Assembly: GCA_013115135.1 (NCBI GenBank)
Contig: JABANP010000110.1
Coordinates: forward strand, 1-64,000
Direction of reading: 5' to 3'
Length of the DNA stretch: 64,000 bases
Source of the DNA: Perkinsus olseni
Lineage: Eukaryota > Perkinsozoa > Perkinsida > Perkinsidae
How positions within the stretch are numbered: the first letter of the stretch is position 1; every line of letters starts with the position of its first letter. The notes under the pieces are model-generated. The model searched no databases. It saw only the letters and a program-made list of their open reading frames with translations, and was not told the DNA's origin. Below are positions 41,362 to 51,627 of the stretch, one piece after another. The position numbers and the translations under genes are program-made.

Positions 41362-43750
41362 CTGGTAGTTCTAAGACGAACTTATACTTTTGAGTATCAG
41401 TATCAGGAGAGTCATCAGAATTCAGGCGCTTAACGCACCATCGAAAACCAGGAGCATCCTTTATCGCCCTCCATGAGGTCTCCGACAGCTCAGGTGACTC
41501 GTTGGTATGTGGAGTCCATGCTACCGAGTCCCAACCAGAACCATCCACTCTGCTGTCGATAGTATCGGCAAAATCGGACTCCGAGATGATGCTCCCCAGA
41601 AGATTTCCTCCAACATGGTCTATACCATCATCCGGCTCCAGTGGAGTAGTAACAGGGGTCTTCAATGACGAGTCCGAGGAGTTGAGACCCTTTGCAGATA
41701 TCTCGACAGACCGGCAACCATCTCGTTCTTTAAACTCCAGCCGAATCTCACCGGTGCACATAGAGTAGACACCAACAATCCCATACGGGTCACCAATCTT
41801 CGTACACAGTGAAGAGGACGTTACAGTCGATGTAGGGAGCACCCTAAAGCAAAAAGAACCAATGTGGCATTGACCAATCAGTGCGACAGTAGATTTATCT
41901 GCCAACTGCACTTTCCCATTTGCCACGTCGGGGCCTAGGGGCTCGATCTTAACACCGAGCTTCTTCGCTTGATCTTCACGTATATAATTATGGTAGGCAC
42001 CAGTATCCAGCAACACAGAGAGCGAAACAGGCTTCTCATTAATCTTATCACATATTCGTAAAACGGGACCGGGCAGACCAATACGATCACTCACTTGTAG
42101 CAAACCTTGAGTGATAGACTCCTCATTCTTGACTTCGTGGACGCGGGAACTGACAGAATCATTCACCGTTGCCGCATCCGGCGAGTCATCAGATGAAGAC
42201 GTCTTTTTGGCTAATATGGCAGGGTCATGAGAATACTTGCAACGATCACCGAATCGACAAAAGCCAGTTCGCTGCATATCATAACAAGGCTTATGTTTCT
42301 GTTGCCGATGGCGTCGTCGGCTTGACGAAGTAGTAGTAACATTAGCGACCACATCATCCTCACTCTTCTCATTATCAGACGGTTTAGGATCCACAGAGGA
42401 TCCATCAACCACATTAATACCCCACTTAGCCACCACTGATTTAGAGCCAGTTACAGGTGTAGGAGGCCTCGATGGACGATTGCTCTGAGACTCAGGGCCT
42501 GCCACTGCACGTTCTAGTCGTTCTCTCTGGGCCAAACCTTGCACTGGATCATCAAAAGTGTTGCACCGTTGCAGCAAGTCTAGCGCAACCTTCCTCCATG
42601 GAGCAGATAAGGCCTTGAGGTAGGTAGAACGGAGTACATCATCAGCTACCAATTCTCCTTTGTATGAGGCTAACTCAGCTGCAGCATCTGAAAACCTCAT
42701 AGAGAAGTCACATACCGATTCATCAGCCTTCTGAAGAATCGCAGAGAAGGACTGCTGTGCACTCAATTGTGCAAGAGAGTCCGAGACTCCGCTACATGAC
42801 CGTGAAAGCTCATCAAATATCCGATTAACCTCGGCAGTCCATCCTTGAATAGGCCCAACTCCTGGAGGTGCCGGGTTAATAACCAATTGTAACGCCGGAG
42901 AGAGACAACGAATGAGTGCGTAGAAGATAGCCACACCATCACCAGAAAGACCATACTGGCGGCAAGATATATTGAAAAGGCGTCGCCAGGCAGAATAAGG
43001 CCTAGGGTCCGACGTACCTGCATACGTAATAACTGGTACGGATGCTGCAAGCCGCCGAGCTTCATTCAAATCCTTACGGGATACCGTGAAATTTGGACCG
43101 TCAGTACCCAAGTCCAAGGAGAACGAAGAATCCTCTAGATGGTGGGAACTTGCTTTATGAAGCAATCGCCCGATACTACCAACATGCTGTTGAGAATCAT
43201 CATTTCCTTGGTTTGTAGGATCTGCCGCTCTCACCGGTGTAGCAGGAGGCTCAGAGGGGGTCGTAGGAAGGTTAGCGTCATTACCCGAAAAGGCAAGTGT
43301 ATCCAGACGATCCTGCAATGAATTGCCGTATTTCCGACAAACACTGGGGTCGCAGCAGAAAGGCGAATAGAGATTACTCTGTAACACTCTACGCAATGGA
43401 ACCTGAGCTCTACGCGAGGTCGCAGCACACCATTGAATAAAGACATGAAGACACTCAACCACATGTCTTTCATGATCATCGTCAGTTGAAAACACTGCTT
43501 CACACGCCGCATTTATAGCTTCAGATGATACACCAGGGATGCTTCTCACGTCGTTCAACGCCATATCTAGACTAGATCGTTGAGGCACAGCAAGAGCCCA
43601 AGTTCTTAGCAGCGTTTGCATAGCATCAACAGCATTAGTAGAACCAGTCGCAGGAGTATTATCAGGAGACTGTGACTGACGCATCGGAGCCAAGTCGGGG
43701 TTTACTTCACGTCCCGTCGTCTCAGTTCCATCATTACTCTGCGAATTCAT
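41072..43750 (-). CDS. Gag-like ORF 2 with CCCH finger fused to aspartic protease and start of RT
   Basis: 892 codons. Residues about 230-440 are a helical Gag-like region (RRLFNISCRQYGLSGDGVAI, FSAILQKADESVCDFSMRFS). Around residue 500 is a CCCH zinc finger, CYDMQRTGFCRFGDRCKYSH. A retropepsin follows near residue 590 with the active-site triplet in VLLDTGAYHNYI. The end enters the N-terminal part of the RT (REIYQTEVDRYLNRSWW), and the frame is then lost near 41130-41200, where the RT continues in another frame. The boundary could be a programmed frameshift or decay. Confidence 0.8.
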   Translation of the reverse strand: MNSQSNDGTETTGREVNPDLAPMRQSQSPDNTPATGSTNAVDAMQTLLRTWALAVPQRSSLDMALNDVRSIPGVSSEAINAACEAVFSTDDDHERHVVECLHVFIQWCAATSRRAQVPLRRVLQSNLYSPFCCDPSVCRKYGNSLQDRLDTLAFSGNDANLPTTPSEPPATPVRAADPTNQGNDDSQQHVGSIGRLLHKASSHHLEDSSFSLDLGTDGPNFTVSRKDLNEARRLAASVPVITYAGTSDPRPYSAWRRLFNISCRQYGLSGDGVAIFYALIRCLSPALQLVINPAPPGVGPIQGWTAEVNRIFDELSRSCSGVSDSLAQLSAQQSFSAILQKADESVCDFSMRFSDAAAELASYKGELVADDVLRSTYLKALSAPWRKVALDLLQRCNTFDDPVQGLAQRERLERAVAGPESQSNRPSRPPTPVTGSKSVVAKWGINVVDGSSVDPKPSDNEKSEDDVVANVTTTSSSRRRHRQQKHKPCYDMQRTGFCRFGDRCKYSHDPAILAKKTSSSDDSPDAATVNDSVSSRVHEVKNEESITQGLLQVSDRIGLPGPVLRICDKINEKPVSLSVLLDTGAYHNYIREDQAKKLGVKIEPLGPDVANGKVQLADKSTVALIGQCHIGSFCFRVLPTSTVTSSSLCTKIGDPYGIVGVYSMCTGEIRLEFKERDGCRSVEISAKGLNSSDSSLKTPVTTPLEPDDGIDHVGGNLLGSIISESDFADTIDSRVDGSGWDSVAWTPHTNESPELSETSWRAIKDAPGFRWCVKRLNSDDSPDTDTQKYKFVLELPGDAAAKSRRPIYDYTRPMFRSLSPTEREIYQTEVDRYLNRSWWTKTSDGVGTTPLFVEPAGIPSTRTWPFNCCTASGRCESGKLDSTCCRVSRSYL

Positions 43751-43871
43751 GAACCAAAGTACTTATAGAGAATGTAGATACCGATTATAACAGATAATGG
43801 TTATAACTTAACTTATTCTCACATCCGAGGAGCGTCTAGCACAGCTTACACAGCTAAAATATCATAAAGCT

Positions 43872-44878
43872 TTAACACAGTGGATGTCTCCACAGTGAGG
43901 ACGACGGACCGGTACATACCGACGTCCCTTCCCCGTTTGGGTAGTTACCAGTGGAGATATTAGAGATGTTACCACTATCACCATTGCGCTCCCGAGCCAA
44001 TCTCGCGATAGCCTTGCACTCGGAGGTCCAATGACTATCAGTTTTATGATAAATACACCATCTCTTGCTCGACGAGCCCTTGCCACCTTGCCCCTTGCCG
44101 TTCTTCCCACGGCCATTAAAACCGTATTGTCGTCGATTTGGACCGCGGTCAGCATAGACGGCTTCAGTAAGGGCTGCAACTTCTCCTCGAAGTTCCTCAA
44201 CTTCTTGTTGCTCGTCGCTGAGAGAGATAGTAGAGACCGTAGGTGTAGTATCGGGAGTACTCATAGTCGAAGTCCTTGTAGAGTCGTAGGACTGAGTAGC
44301 GAGCTCCATCCGTGCCTGATAAGCCAAATCATCCATCTTAGTAAGCTGCATAACCCGTAGGCGTGAAGATATCTCAGGGAGTAGAGCATCCAATACCTTC
44401 AGAATCATATCTCGATGGTAGCTATCAGAGGTGTCGCTTTTGATAAGGTCGTCAAAGATAGGGAACTTATCCGGGGCGAAGCCCAGGTTTGGGGCGACGA
44501 AATGGGCTTCGAATACAACTTGTTGAGCTCGTAGAGGAGAGTGTCGACAGATTCACCGGGTTGGAGTACACGATCACGTAAGGAAGCCGCTGCCTGATGT
44601 GGAGGAGTGATGAGTCGACAAAGAAGAGCGAACCTAACGGCGTTGTAAGAGGACTGAATCATAGGATCCAGAGAAAGATAAACCTGCAAAGCGCGACCAA
44701 TGAGACAAGTAGAAAGCTTATAGCAAGCCTTTTGCTCATCCCAGCCGTTGGCTTTTGCACAGAGACCATAACGAGTTAAAAACTCTACGATAGATTCGGA
44801 AAGAACTTCACCAGAAGGCGGGGGAAGACTAGTGTGACCGCCTGGAACCGATTGAGTCGTTGAAGAGTCAGCTGTCAT
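43872..44878 (-). pseudogene. Gag-like ORF 1 of the retrotransposon (frameshifted)
   Basis: The ORF starts MTADSSTTQSVPGG 50 bp after the LTR. The first frame (to 44405) holds a capsid-like segment (LDPMIQSSYNAVRFALLCRL, PGESVDTLLYELNKLY). Near 44520 the coding sense moves to the next frame (APNLGFAPDKFPIFDDLIKS) and continues to 43872. It ends with a Gly/Lys-rich stretch and a zinc-knuckle-like CIYHKTDSHWTSEC (CX3HX4HX4C spacing, not the usual CCHC). Confidence 0.7.
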
Positions 44879-44908
44879 TGAGAGAGGTGATGTCGATGTT
44901 GTTGTTAG

Positions 44909-44926
44909 TCCTGGGTCTGGGCACCA
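44909..44926 (-). promoter_or_regulatory. tRNA primer-binding site
   Basis: One base inside the 5' LTR the minus strand reads TGGTGCCCAGACCCAGGA. The leading TGG pairs with a tRNA 3' CCA, as in LTR retroelements generally. I cannot name the tRNA. Confidence 0.8.
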
Positions 44927-44927
44927 C

Positions 44928-45077
44928 TGTAGATTGGTGCCAACTCAACCTTGATGGTCTGGTAGGAAGTGATATACTTATTTAATCCTAGACGGATCAA
45001 TAGTGTTGCATAGCTACGCTACGCTGAATGATCGATCAAGCAGATCTTAGTGGTACACAATAATTGTCCCCTTTACA
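44928..45077 (-). repeat. 5' LTR of the 8-kb retrotransposon
   Basis: 150 bp. The extra blocks relative to the 3' LTR are at 44971-44986 (AAGT-GATAT-ACTT hairpin) and 45011-45021 (TAGC-TAC-GCTA hairpin). Confidence 0.9.
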
Positions 45078-45081
45078 GTAC

Positions 45082-46730
45082 TAGAAATTTGTACCATCTT
45101 GATACGGTTCGGTGGGCCACCGACGGTGGCTATGCCGTCTGAGAATTCTATCGTAAAGGGCAGAAACAACAAGTCAAGGGTCATCCTCAGGCCATTACGT
45201 GGCCGTGGTCAGCATAGACCATACTCGCAGATTGAGCTTTGGCGCGTGACATTCTTCTCACTGAAAATCACTTTCTCAGTGAGAGTCTCAGCTTGAGATA
45301 CAAGACAATGCTTTTGAAGCATTGCTTCGAAAGCAGAACGGAGAACGGGTTCAATACTGAAGTTGGGACAAGAGGCTCCATAAGTATCTGTGTGTGAGTG
45401 TCGGGTACAGCGCCACTCTCGTGATTTCTGGGAGGCCTGCCTTTCAAAGCGGCTCTCATCACGTTAACCGCGATGGCGCAGATGCTAAGTGAAGCTTGCT
45501 CACGCAGTAGATCAGCGATGTACTCGCATACCCCAACTAGCTGCGGGTAACTCGCGAATCACTCATAGTTGAGTTATGTGCGGACCAAAGGCGTCGTATT
45601 TTCGAAGCCTTCCCTGATGGGCCGTGCGGCACTCCCATTTATGGACCGTTCGGCGAGCTGGAAGGGCCGTGGAGACTACAGCTTAATTCGTTAAGAACAG
45701 GCCAATGGGTGACGTTTCCAGATGTGAACCCCATGGCTCAACTAAAGAACGATCTGATGGAAAACTCTGGTTTGATGTGTTGATAATTCCTGGTCCAAGA
45801 AATTCGTTGGTCCAAGAATCTTGGATTCACAAATCCCAAAACATATAGGAGTCGAGCACGTCCTGAGGCCTTGATGACGGTGTCGAGGGATGGTGTTTCG
45901 CTGCAGCGACTCGCTGCCAGCCAGAGTGCATGAGCAGCTTCGTATCGCTACGGTGCTCTTGTAACTGAGCAGCCCATCGCTAGCGTGGACCACGCTGCGT
46001 GGTAGTAATAAGGGCCACCAGATATCCGCTATTGCATCTTAGCGCTGGCGAACGCACACTGCCAGACCGCCTGCCACTGGGAGACGGGATAGTGACACCA
46101 ACTGAGTGTTTGTGGCAATGTCTCAGTGTCTCTGAGGCATCATGCATGGACTGTTCATGATGGACATAAGTACGTGCAGAACGTTTTCATTGGAAAGTTT
46201 TGCGAGCGCAAGATCCCCCCATGAATGGATGCATGCATGCATCCTGAATACTTCCTGAGTCCGGAATGTTCAACAGTGTGAGAGTCCGAACTCGTTATTG
46301 TGTAGAATCAATCTCGTTTGTGTGAAGGAGACATTATTGATCGATTTATCTTTCGCTAGGCTCAAGTGATGTACATTGGTGTTATTTGTGAGATAAGTAG
46401 GAAGTCTACTTGTCCTTTACATCTTCTAGAAGCATTGGTTACTATGAGTTACTCTTTTGTTGGGTTTGAGTTCAATGAGGACTCGAACCGCGACAGGCAG
46501 GAACCCAACACTCCGCGCTATGGCTCCGATACCCTACCAATATTCCACTTCATCATAAGTGGCATGCAGAGCAATTGCCCATAAGTGACTCGCGAATGAC
46601 ACGGTGAAATGCTATCCTTCGAGATCAGTCTCTTGGAGTAGAGAACTCAGCTTTTCGCCTTCTCCGCATGGCAGTAGGCGAACTGCGGGGTCAAAGACAT
46701 ATCCTCCTAAGAGTCCAGGTCACGAGAAGT
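45082..46730. other. Intergenic; no recognised gene
   Basis: The plus-strand tract 45585-45778 is open and reads as protein-like sequence (GPCGTPIYGPFGELEGPWRL), faintly resembling 35700-35780 (WTPFGELSW), but it is too short to call. Hairpins include TCACTGAAAATCACTTTCTCAGTGA near 45260 in two halves and CATGCATGCATGCAT near 46230. Confidence 0.35.
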
Positions 46731-46734
46731 CTGC

Positions 46735-47904
46735 TTAATGTAACTCACGTATAAATTTATCGAATACTTCCCAGGGGCAGTGGTCGCCTCCTGTAAGACA
46801 GGGGTCGGCCTGCGCTGGAGTTGGTCTTCCAGCACAGCGAGCGTATGCTAAGGCATGTCCGATCCCTGGTGAGATGTACCTGATGCAGGAGTATGCCTCG
46901 TCCGGAGAGTCGCGACGTCGTCAAGCTCACCAGTAACTCGATTCCTTCGAGTAATACAGCCACATGTGGGAATTCACGACATCTTTCGCAATCTCATGCC
47001 CACCGCCGATAGATGAAACTTCGGAGCTACTGCTAGCGATCGACCGTCCGGTCATCACTCCCACCTGAGCCCCAAGGTGCTTATCCAGCGTCACCCGAGT
47101 GGAAAACCTCAGCTTTCCCCGGAAGTTGTCTCGGTGGCTGCAGATCGCTCTGGCAGGCATCTGAGAGGCGGAGTGCGTCAATTCATCAACCTCGGCTTCG
47201 CACACCTTCCACACTGTACGGAAAAGGTACATCACCCATTATTCGCCTCATGTCACTGTACACACGATACACGAGTCTCGGCGAGTACCTGACAGGAGAG
47301 TTCTATACTGAGTTCGATTCGCCACGCAGATCGCTTTGAGCGATTCGCTTAGCACTTGTGAGTTCTCCCGACATCGTGTCCCATTTTGCGAACAATATCC
47401 CAAGCAGCTACCGTCCAGCATATTAACTCCTCGCGCTTCTCTTGCACTTTGACATACACTGGCCTTCCATCATTGCTTATGTCAAGTCGTCCATATATTC
47501 CTGCGAGACGAAGAAATCCCGCTCGCAAAGGTCGGCTGCGCCACCGTTTATTCTCTGATTTAGGCCTTTCCTGCCGGTCACGATTATCATGTCAGGCGTA
47601 CAATGTTGCAACTCTCCGTGGACGGGAAGGCGGTCGTATTCTTTGCTTTTGGAACCTGGAAAACAGGCTGCTCTCTCGCGGTTCTCGTTGTGGCAAGAGA
47701 GGTACCTATGAGGTCCTCTGTGCCTCTCATCAGCCGCATGCTCATACGCGACAACTTGCTCGCATTAGCGGGAGGCTTGGACTCTTCAGTCGCAACGATC
47801 CTCGCTGCTGTCCGCCGCCTCTCGAGTGCTGCTGACTCAAGCTTTCTCACCTGGCAGTTCATACACACCGTCTCCCGCAGATAACTGGTAGGCTGGAACG
47901 GCAA
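46735..47904 (-). CDS. Multi-exon gene of an unrecognised family with two Gly/Tyr/Trp-rich modules
   Basis: The first frame, 47904-47587, begins MPFQPTSYLRE and has a CMNC pair. After an AG at about 47566 the next exon gives AGIYGRLDISNDGRPVYVKV and ELICWTVAAWDIV. A later exon reads HMWLYYSKESSYW and ends at a GT that joins in frame, across about 50 nt, to YISPGIGHALAYARCAG and DHCPWEVFDKFIREL before the stop at 46735. The pattern (Gly-x-Tyr, Asn/Asp-Gly-Arg-Pro-Val-Tyr, Leu-Tyr-Tyr, Tyr-Trp, Trp-x-Val) suggests a repeated beta-rich module. I recall similar unnamed modules in protist proteins but cannot name a domain. Exon joins in the middle are uncertain. A fragment of a related gene lies at 51065-51135. 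Confidence 0.5.
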
Positions 47905-48277
47905 GCTCTGTCAGAGCCCACTTCCTCAGCATATGTATCGGGTTGACTGCCCGTTGAATGCACTGCACCCCATATTCGTGCTTCTATGTTTTTCGCCGCC
48001 GACGATATACGCGAGTTTGCGTGGCTGTCTGACATTCGTATTCTGATTCAACAAACCTATAAGGTTGCTATCATTTCGGCCCTCAGTCACGCTGCTGCAG
48101 CATGGAAGGAGGGGCCAGAGTCAGCCACAGCGAAATCGGCCTTGCTGCAGGTTTAGGCTATGGTGGCGAGGACAGCCCTCCAAGCCCCACAGCTCTAACG
48201 CGGCACTCTGTGTCGTGGCTGGAATTTTACCAGCAGACTTGGAGCTCAGTACCATCGCGGCCACCAGGCTTGCCGCG
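47905..48277. other. No recognised gene; 5' flank of the 47.9-kb gene
   Basis: Short open frames only. The promoter of the minus-strand gene should lie here, but no recognisable box is present. Confidence 0.3.
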
Positions 48278-48281
48278 CATG

Positions 48282-49350
48282 TGCACTATCTCGTTGCAGT
48301 AGGTGTAGTTGTAGAACACAACATAAGTAGATTGGGCTCATAGTGAACGAGATAGAGCAGATAGGAAGGTGGAGTAGTTGAGAGAATAGAGTGATAATGC
48401 GAGGCTAGTATGAGCACAGCTCCATTGTGTTATGTAGACAGTGCAGATTCCCCTCTTCTCGGGGAAACGAAAGGTCGGAAGAGAAAACAATCACGACAGA
48501 GGAAACTGGTGATTCATGAGAGGCTGCGTACGAGAGTAATTGATGAAAAGAGAAGTGGGCGACTGTTAGTCGTTATACCCAGCTAGACTCGAGCCGAGGA
48601 CCATCAAGGTGCGCTCTGCGGCTGAATAGCGTGACTTCTCGTCGATGCGATACGACTCTCTCACCGTCTCAATGAACAAGTCTCGTTAGACACAATAATT
48701 CGCAATAGACAAGGAACACTCCTCACGTCACATGATATGACTCGTCAGCATTAAGCTTCGGCTCTGACAGGCTCGTGACATATCAAGTCGACGGTGCTAA
48801 CGGATTCTGGACCTGTCACCAGATACGACATTGCGAGAGCTCATGGGATTTCGGATAGGCTGTCACGACAACTAGTAGTCTCGCGAGTGCTCTAAAAGAC
48901 GCCCCAAACGAGTGCAAACCTGGCCGCTGCTAAAATACACTTTCATAGTAGCCGCTGGAACGCTGACTAGCCAATAGTCGCATAACCACAGGTAGTCTGC
49001 CGTAGCGGCAGTGCCGAGTGTCATAATAACACGTCACACAGACCACATCATGAAGAGCTCGGAGAACGCCCGTATTCGTCCTTAGTGGCGACGAGTCGTC
49101 GCCGACGACGACCATTGTTGAGACAACTCATACCCAAGTATTCAGTACATGAAGACCCTCTTGATAGGAACAAGGAGCTGCTACGTTGCACTATCTCGTT
49201 GCAGTAGGTGTAGTTGTAGAACACAACATAAGTAGATTGGGCTCATAGTGAATAAGATAGAGCAGATAGAAAGGTGGAGTAGTTGAGAGAATGGAGTGAC
49301 AATGCGAAGCTAGTATGAACACAGCTCCATTGTGTTATGTAGACAGTGCA
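48282..49350 (-). mobile_element. TRIM-like LTR element B with 164-bp LTRs and CATG target duplication
   Basis: LTRs at 48282-48445 and 49187-49350 differ by only a handful of bases, begin and end TGCA, and are flanked by CATG (48278-48281, 49351-49354). On the minus strand the right LTR is followed by ACGTAGCAGCTCCTTGTTC (same block as in element A), and the left LTR is preceded by the purine run GAGAAGAGGGGAATC, a good polypurine tract. The 741-bp interior has no coding capacity that I recognise. It is a non-autonomous relative of element A. Confidence 0.92.
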
Positions 49351-49354
49351 CATG

Positions 49355-50150
49355 GGTGTGCTAAGGCCCTAGGCCAATCTCTCTCGGTCAAGGGTTCGAC
49401 CCTCCATGAAGGTCGCGATGGCGGTGATACGTACCCTAATCTTGATTAGTACCATCATCGTGTTTTGTTTGGAATGCGTACGAATGGGTAATTTTTCTAA
49501 TGACAAGTGTGAGCCAACGGTGTCGAATATCGGCATGAAAGTTTCTTAGCTGAAATCAGAGCATGCGCATCTATAATGAGTTTCTATTTTAGGGCACTAT
49601 GTATTTTCGGCACACCGTTCGGTGCTTGTATGTACTGTCATCATCAAGTCGGCCCGAGACGAGTACTTTCATGTTCGAAAGTTGGAGATAGCATCTATGA
49701 GAATCGGGAGTCAGATAATCTGAAACAATGACGATCATTAGTTCTATCGCAACGCTTGCGTGGCAACCCCTCAAGAAGCACTCATGCAACTCAACATAGG
49801 GACATAGGCTATGTCACATAGCTAAGCAAGTGAGTGAGTGGACGACTGAGAAGGCATTTTGCGCAACCTTGATAGACGAAATTCGTCTAAATCAGTCACT
49901 GAGTCAGTGACACTGACAGTCACAATTCACCGTGGCACGTTTGAAACGAGATGAAAATTCTCAGCTTGAACGCTGAGGATGTTTGAATACTTCGATTCGG
50001 TACAAAATTCTGACACGGTTGTCGCCTCGCATATCTCATCATTGGTTCCGAGGGGAAGAAAAGTCTCGGATACGACGCTGCAGATACAAAATTCAACATT
50101 CGACATCGGGCACTTCGGCTCGAGCTCGCATAGTAAGATGCTTCAAGGTA
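49355..50150. other. Intergenic with dispersed repeat
   Basis: Contains the second copy of the TCAAGTCGGCCCGAGACGAG repeat (49645-49705) and hairpins such as GTCACTGAGTCAGTGAC near 49900. No gene recognised. Confidence 0.4.
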
Positions 50151-50155
50151 CCCGT

Positions 50156-50968
50156 CTAGACAGTTCTCGCCTTCATGCTCAGCTGTTACTTGACGGGACA
50201 CGATTGATGTAAGTCATTTCGCCGACGTTATCGTAGCCAATAGTGAAATGTATGTCGTCGAAGTGTCTGAGGAGAGTCGCCGCCATGACAATGCACTCCT
50301 TCATAGCAAGGTGCTGGCCGGGGCATCTGCGTGGGCTCCCAGTGAACGCCCAGTGGTTGCGAGCCCTCTCACGGTCGATGTCCTTGGTGCCGGGGAGGAA
50401 CCAACCTGCAGGCCTGCGAAGAGAGACACATCAGGAAGGCCTAGAGACGAATCACACACAATCAAGTACGGAGTCTCACTTGAAGACTTCAAGTTGAAGT
50501 CACTTTCGCCCTACTCCTCGCTCTTCATAGCCTCGCCCGTCATCATGATGAGAACCGTACCGGGGTCAACGCTCTTTCCTTCGATCACACAGTGCTCCAC
50601 AGTTACATGCGGAAGCGGACCAGGCGTCGAGTTGTTCATCTGCGTGGAACAGACTGAACCCTTCTGCGCAATATCCGTCACGAAATGAGCGACAAGTGCA
50701 ATTTCTGGACTCTGTTATAAGACGCGGAAGTAGAGTCGACAGTCGCGATTCGACTTCACGGCGTGAAGTTCACGCTGAGAGGCAACCTCTCAGAGGTTTC
50801 ATACACAGTCTTGAGGCACTCACACGGAGGGTCTCCAGGACGCAGGCTTCCACATAGCGTAGTTTGTCGAGATCGCCATTGTCGGTGGGGGCTTTACCGA
50901 GAGCGTCAACCTCTGCCCTGGCGATCTTCTGGGCTTCCTGATGAACTGACATCAGGTAGAGGAACCAC
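50156..50968 (-). pseudogene. Cytochrome P450 fragment: exons 6 (part), 7 and 8
   Basis: The exon 8 equivalent (50413-50156) has the heme loop RRCPGQHLAMKE but reads PAGW instead of PENW and is one base short, shifting the frame in its last third. The exon 7 equivalent starts at 50640 with MNNSTPGPLP. The exon 6 piece runs from 50968 (FLYLMSVHQEAQKIARAE) through VLETLRV. Everything upstream of the I-helix is missing and the sequence changes abruptly at 50968. A double hairpin insertion at the exon 7 end (50479-50500) separates it from both other copies. Confidence 0.85.
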
Positions 50969-51064
50969 AGCCCCGCATCTCTTCCTGCAGATTAACACGA
51001 ACCCCGTTACAAACACACTCATTCGGGGCATGAACGGTGGAGCAGCCAAACTTAGTTAATCAGG

Positions 51065-51135
51065 CATCTTCGTCTCGTAGGAATATACGGCCTACTTGAT
51101 ATGAGACATGATGGAACACGAGTGTACATTGAAGT
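51065..51135 (+). pseudogene. Fragment related to the 46.7-47.9 kb gene
   Basis: The plus strand reads LRLVGIYGLLDMRHDGTRVY, matching LRLAGIYGRLDISNDGRPVY of the gene on the minus strand near 47530. The frame stops soon after. A further match (GATTCGCCACGCA...TTGTGAGTTC) at 51370-51415 and 47324-47365 is on the same strand, so the two regions are rearranged relics. Confidence 0.5.
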
Positions 51136-51627
51136 GCAACTCACACTGTGCAAAAGAGGGTGAAGAGTTGATGCGCTGGGCTGTACAGCCTGGAAAGGAT
51201 CTGTTTGTCCCCGGGGAAGTGTCTCGGGGAAATGTCTCGGGGACATCGTCCCCCTAAACCAGTCGATGAACCCTATTAGCACCTCGTGCTGTATTCAACA
51301 TCTGCACCAGGCGGATACAGCATAGTACTGCCGTCGCCGTCATCAGACAGCAATCTATTCGCTACTGAGTAGTGATTCGCCACGCAAACAAGTGCTAAGT
51401 ACGCAGTTGTGAGTTCGCTGGATCCTTGTGGCGCATAGTACCATCGTTGGTCTAGCGTCACGCAAGAGACGCAAGTAGCGTGTACGCAGGCACAGACGCC
51501 GGAGTTGTCACTCGGAACGAAGTTCTTTCCGAGTTTCTTTCTCTTTGCGTTCTTTCAAAGAACGCCCTTGATCCCCGGAGCACTATCCTTCAAATTTATC
51601 CCCTTAGTTTGATAACGCTGCCCCTTC

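Larger units (their letters stand above)
37104..45077 (-). mobile_element. LTR retrotransposon, chimeric, about 8 kb, target duplication GTAC
   Basis: LTRs lie at 37104-37227 and 44928-45077, with the pattern TGTA...TACA at the better-preserved copy, and GTAC flanks both outer ends (37100-37103, 45078-45081). On the minus strand the order is LTR, primer-binding site, Gag-like ORF 1, Gag-like ORF 2 with protease, RT, RNase H, a second partial RNase H, integrase, polypurine tract, LTR. At least four frame changes and a 709-bp MITE interrupt the coding part, so this copy is inactive. The integrase zinc finger and core are of Ty3-like type. The presence of two Gag-like proteins and a duplicated RNase H half is unusual. 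Confidence 0.93.

Noticed and set aside
49351..49420. Possible tRNA (AAGGGTTCGACCCT resembles a T arm)
   Set aside because: No cloverleaf: the T-loop is too short and no acceptor or D stem pairs with it.
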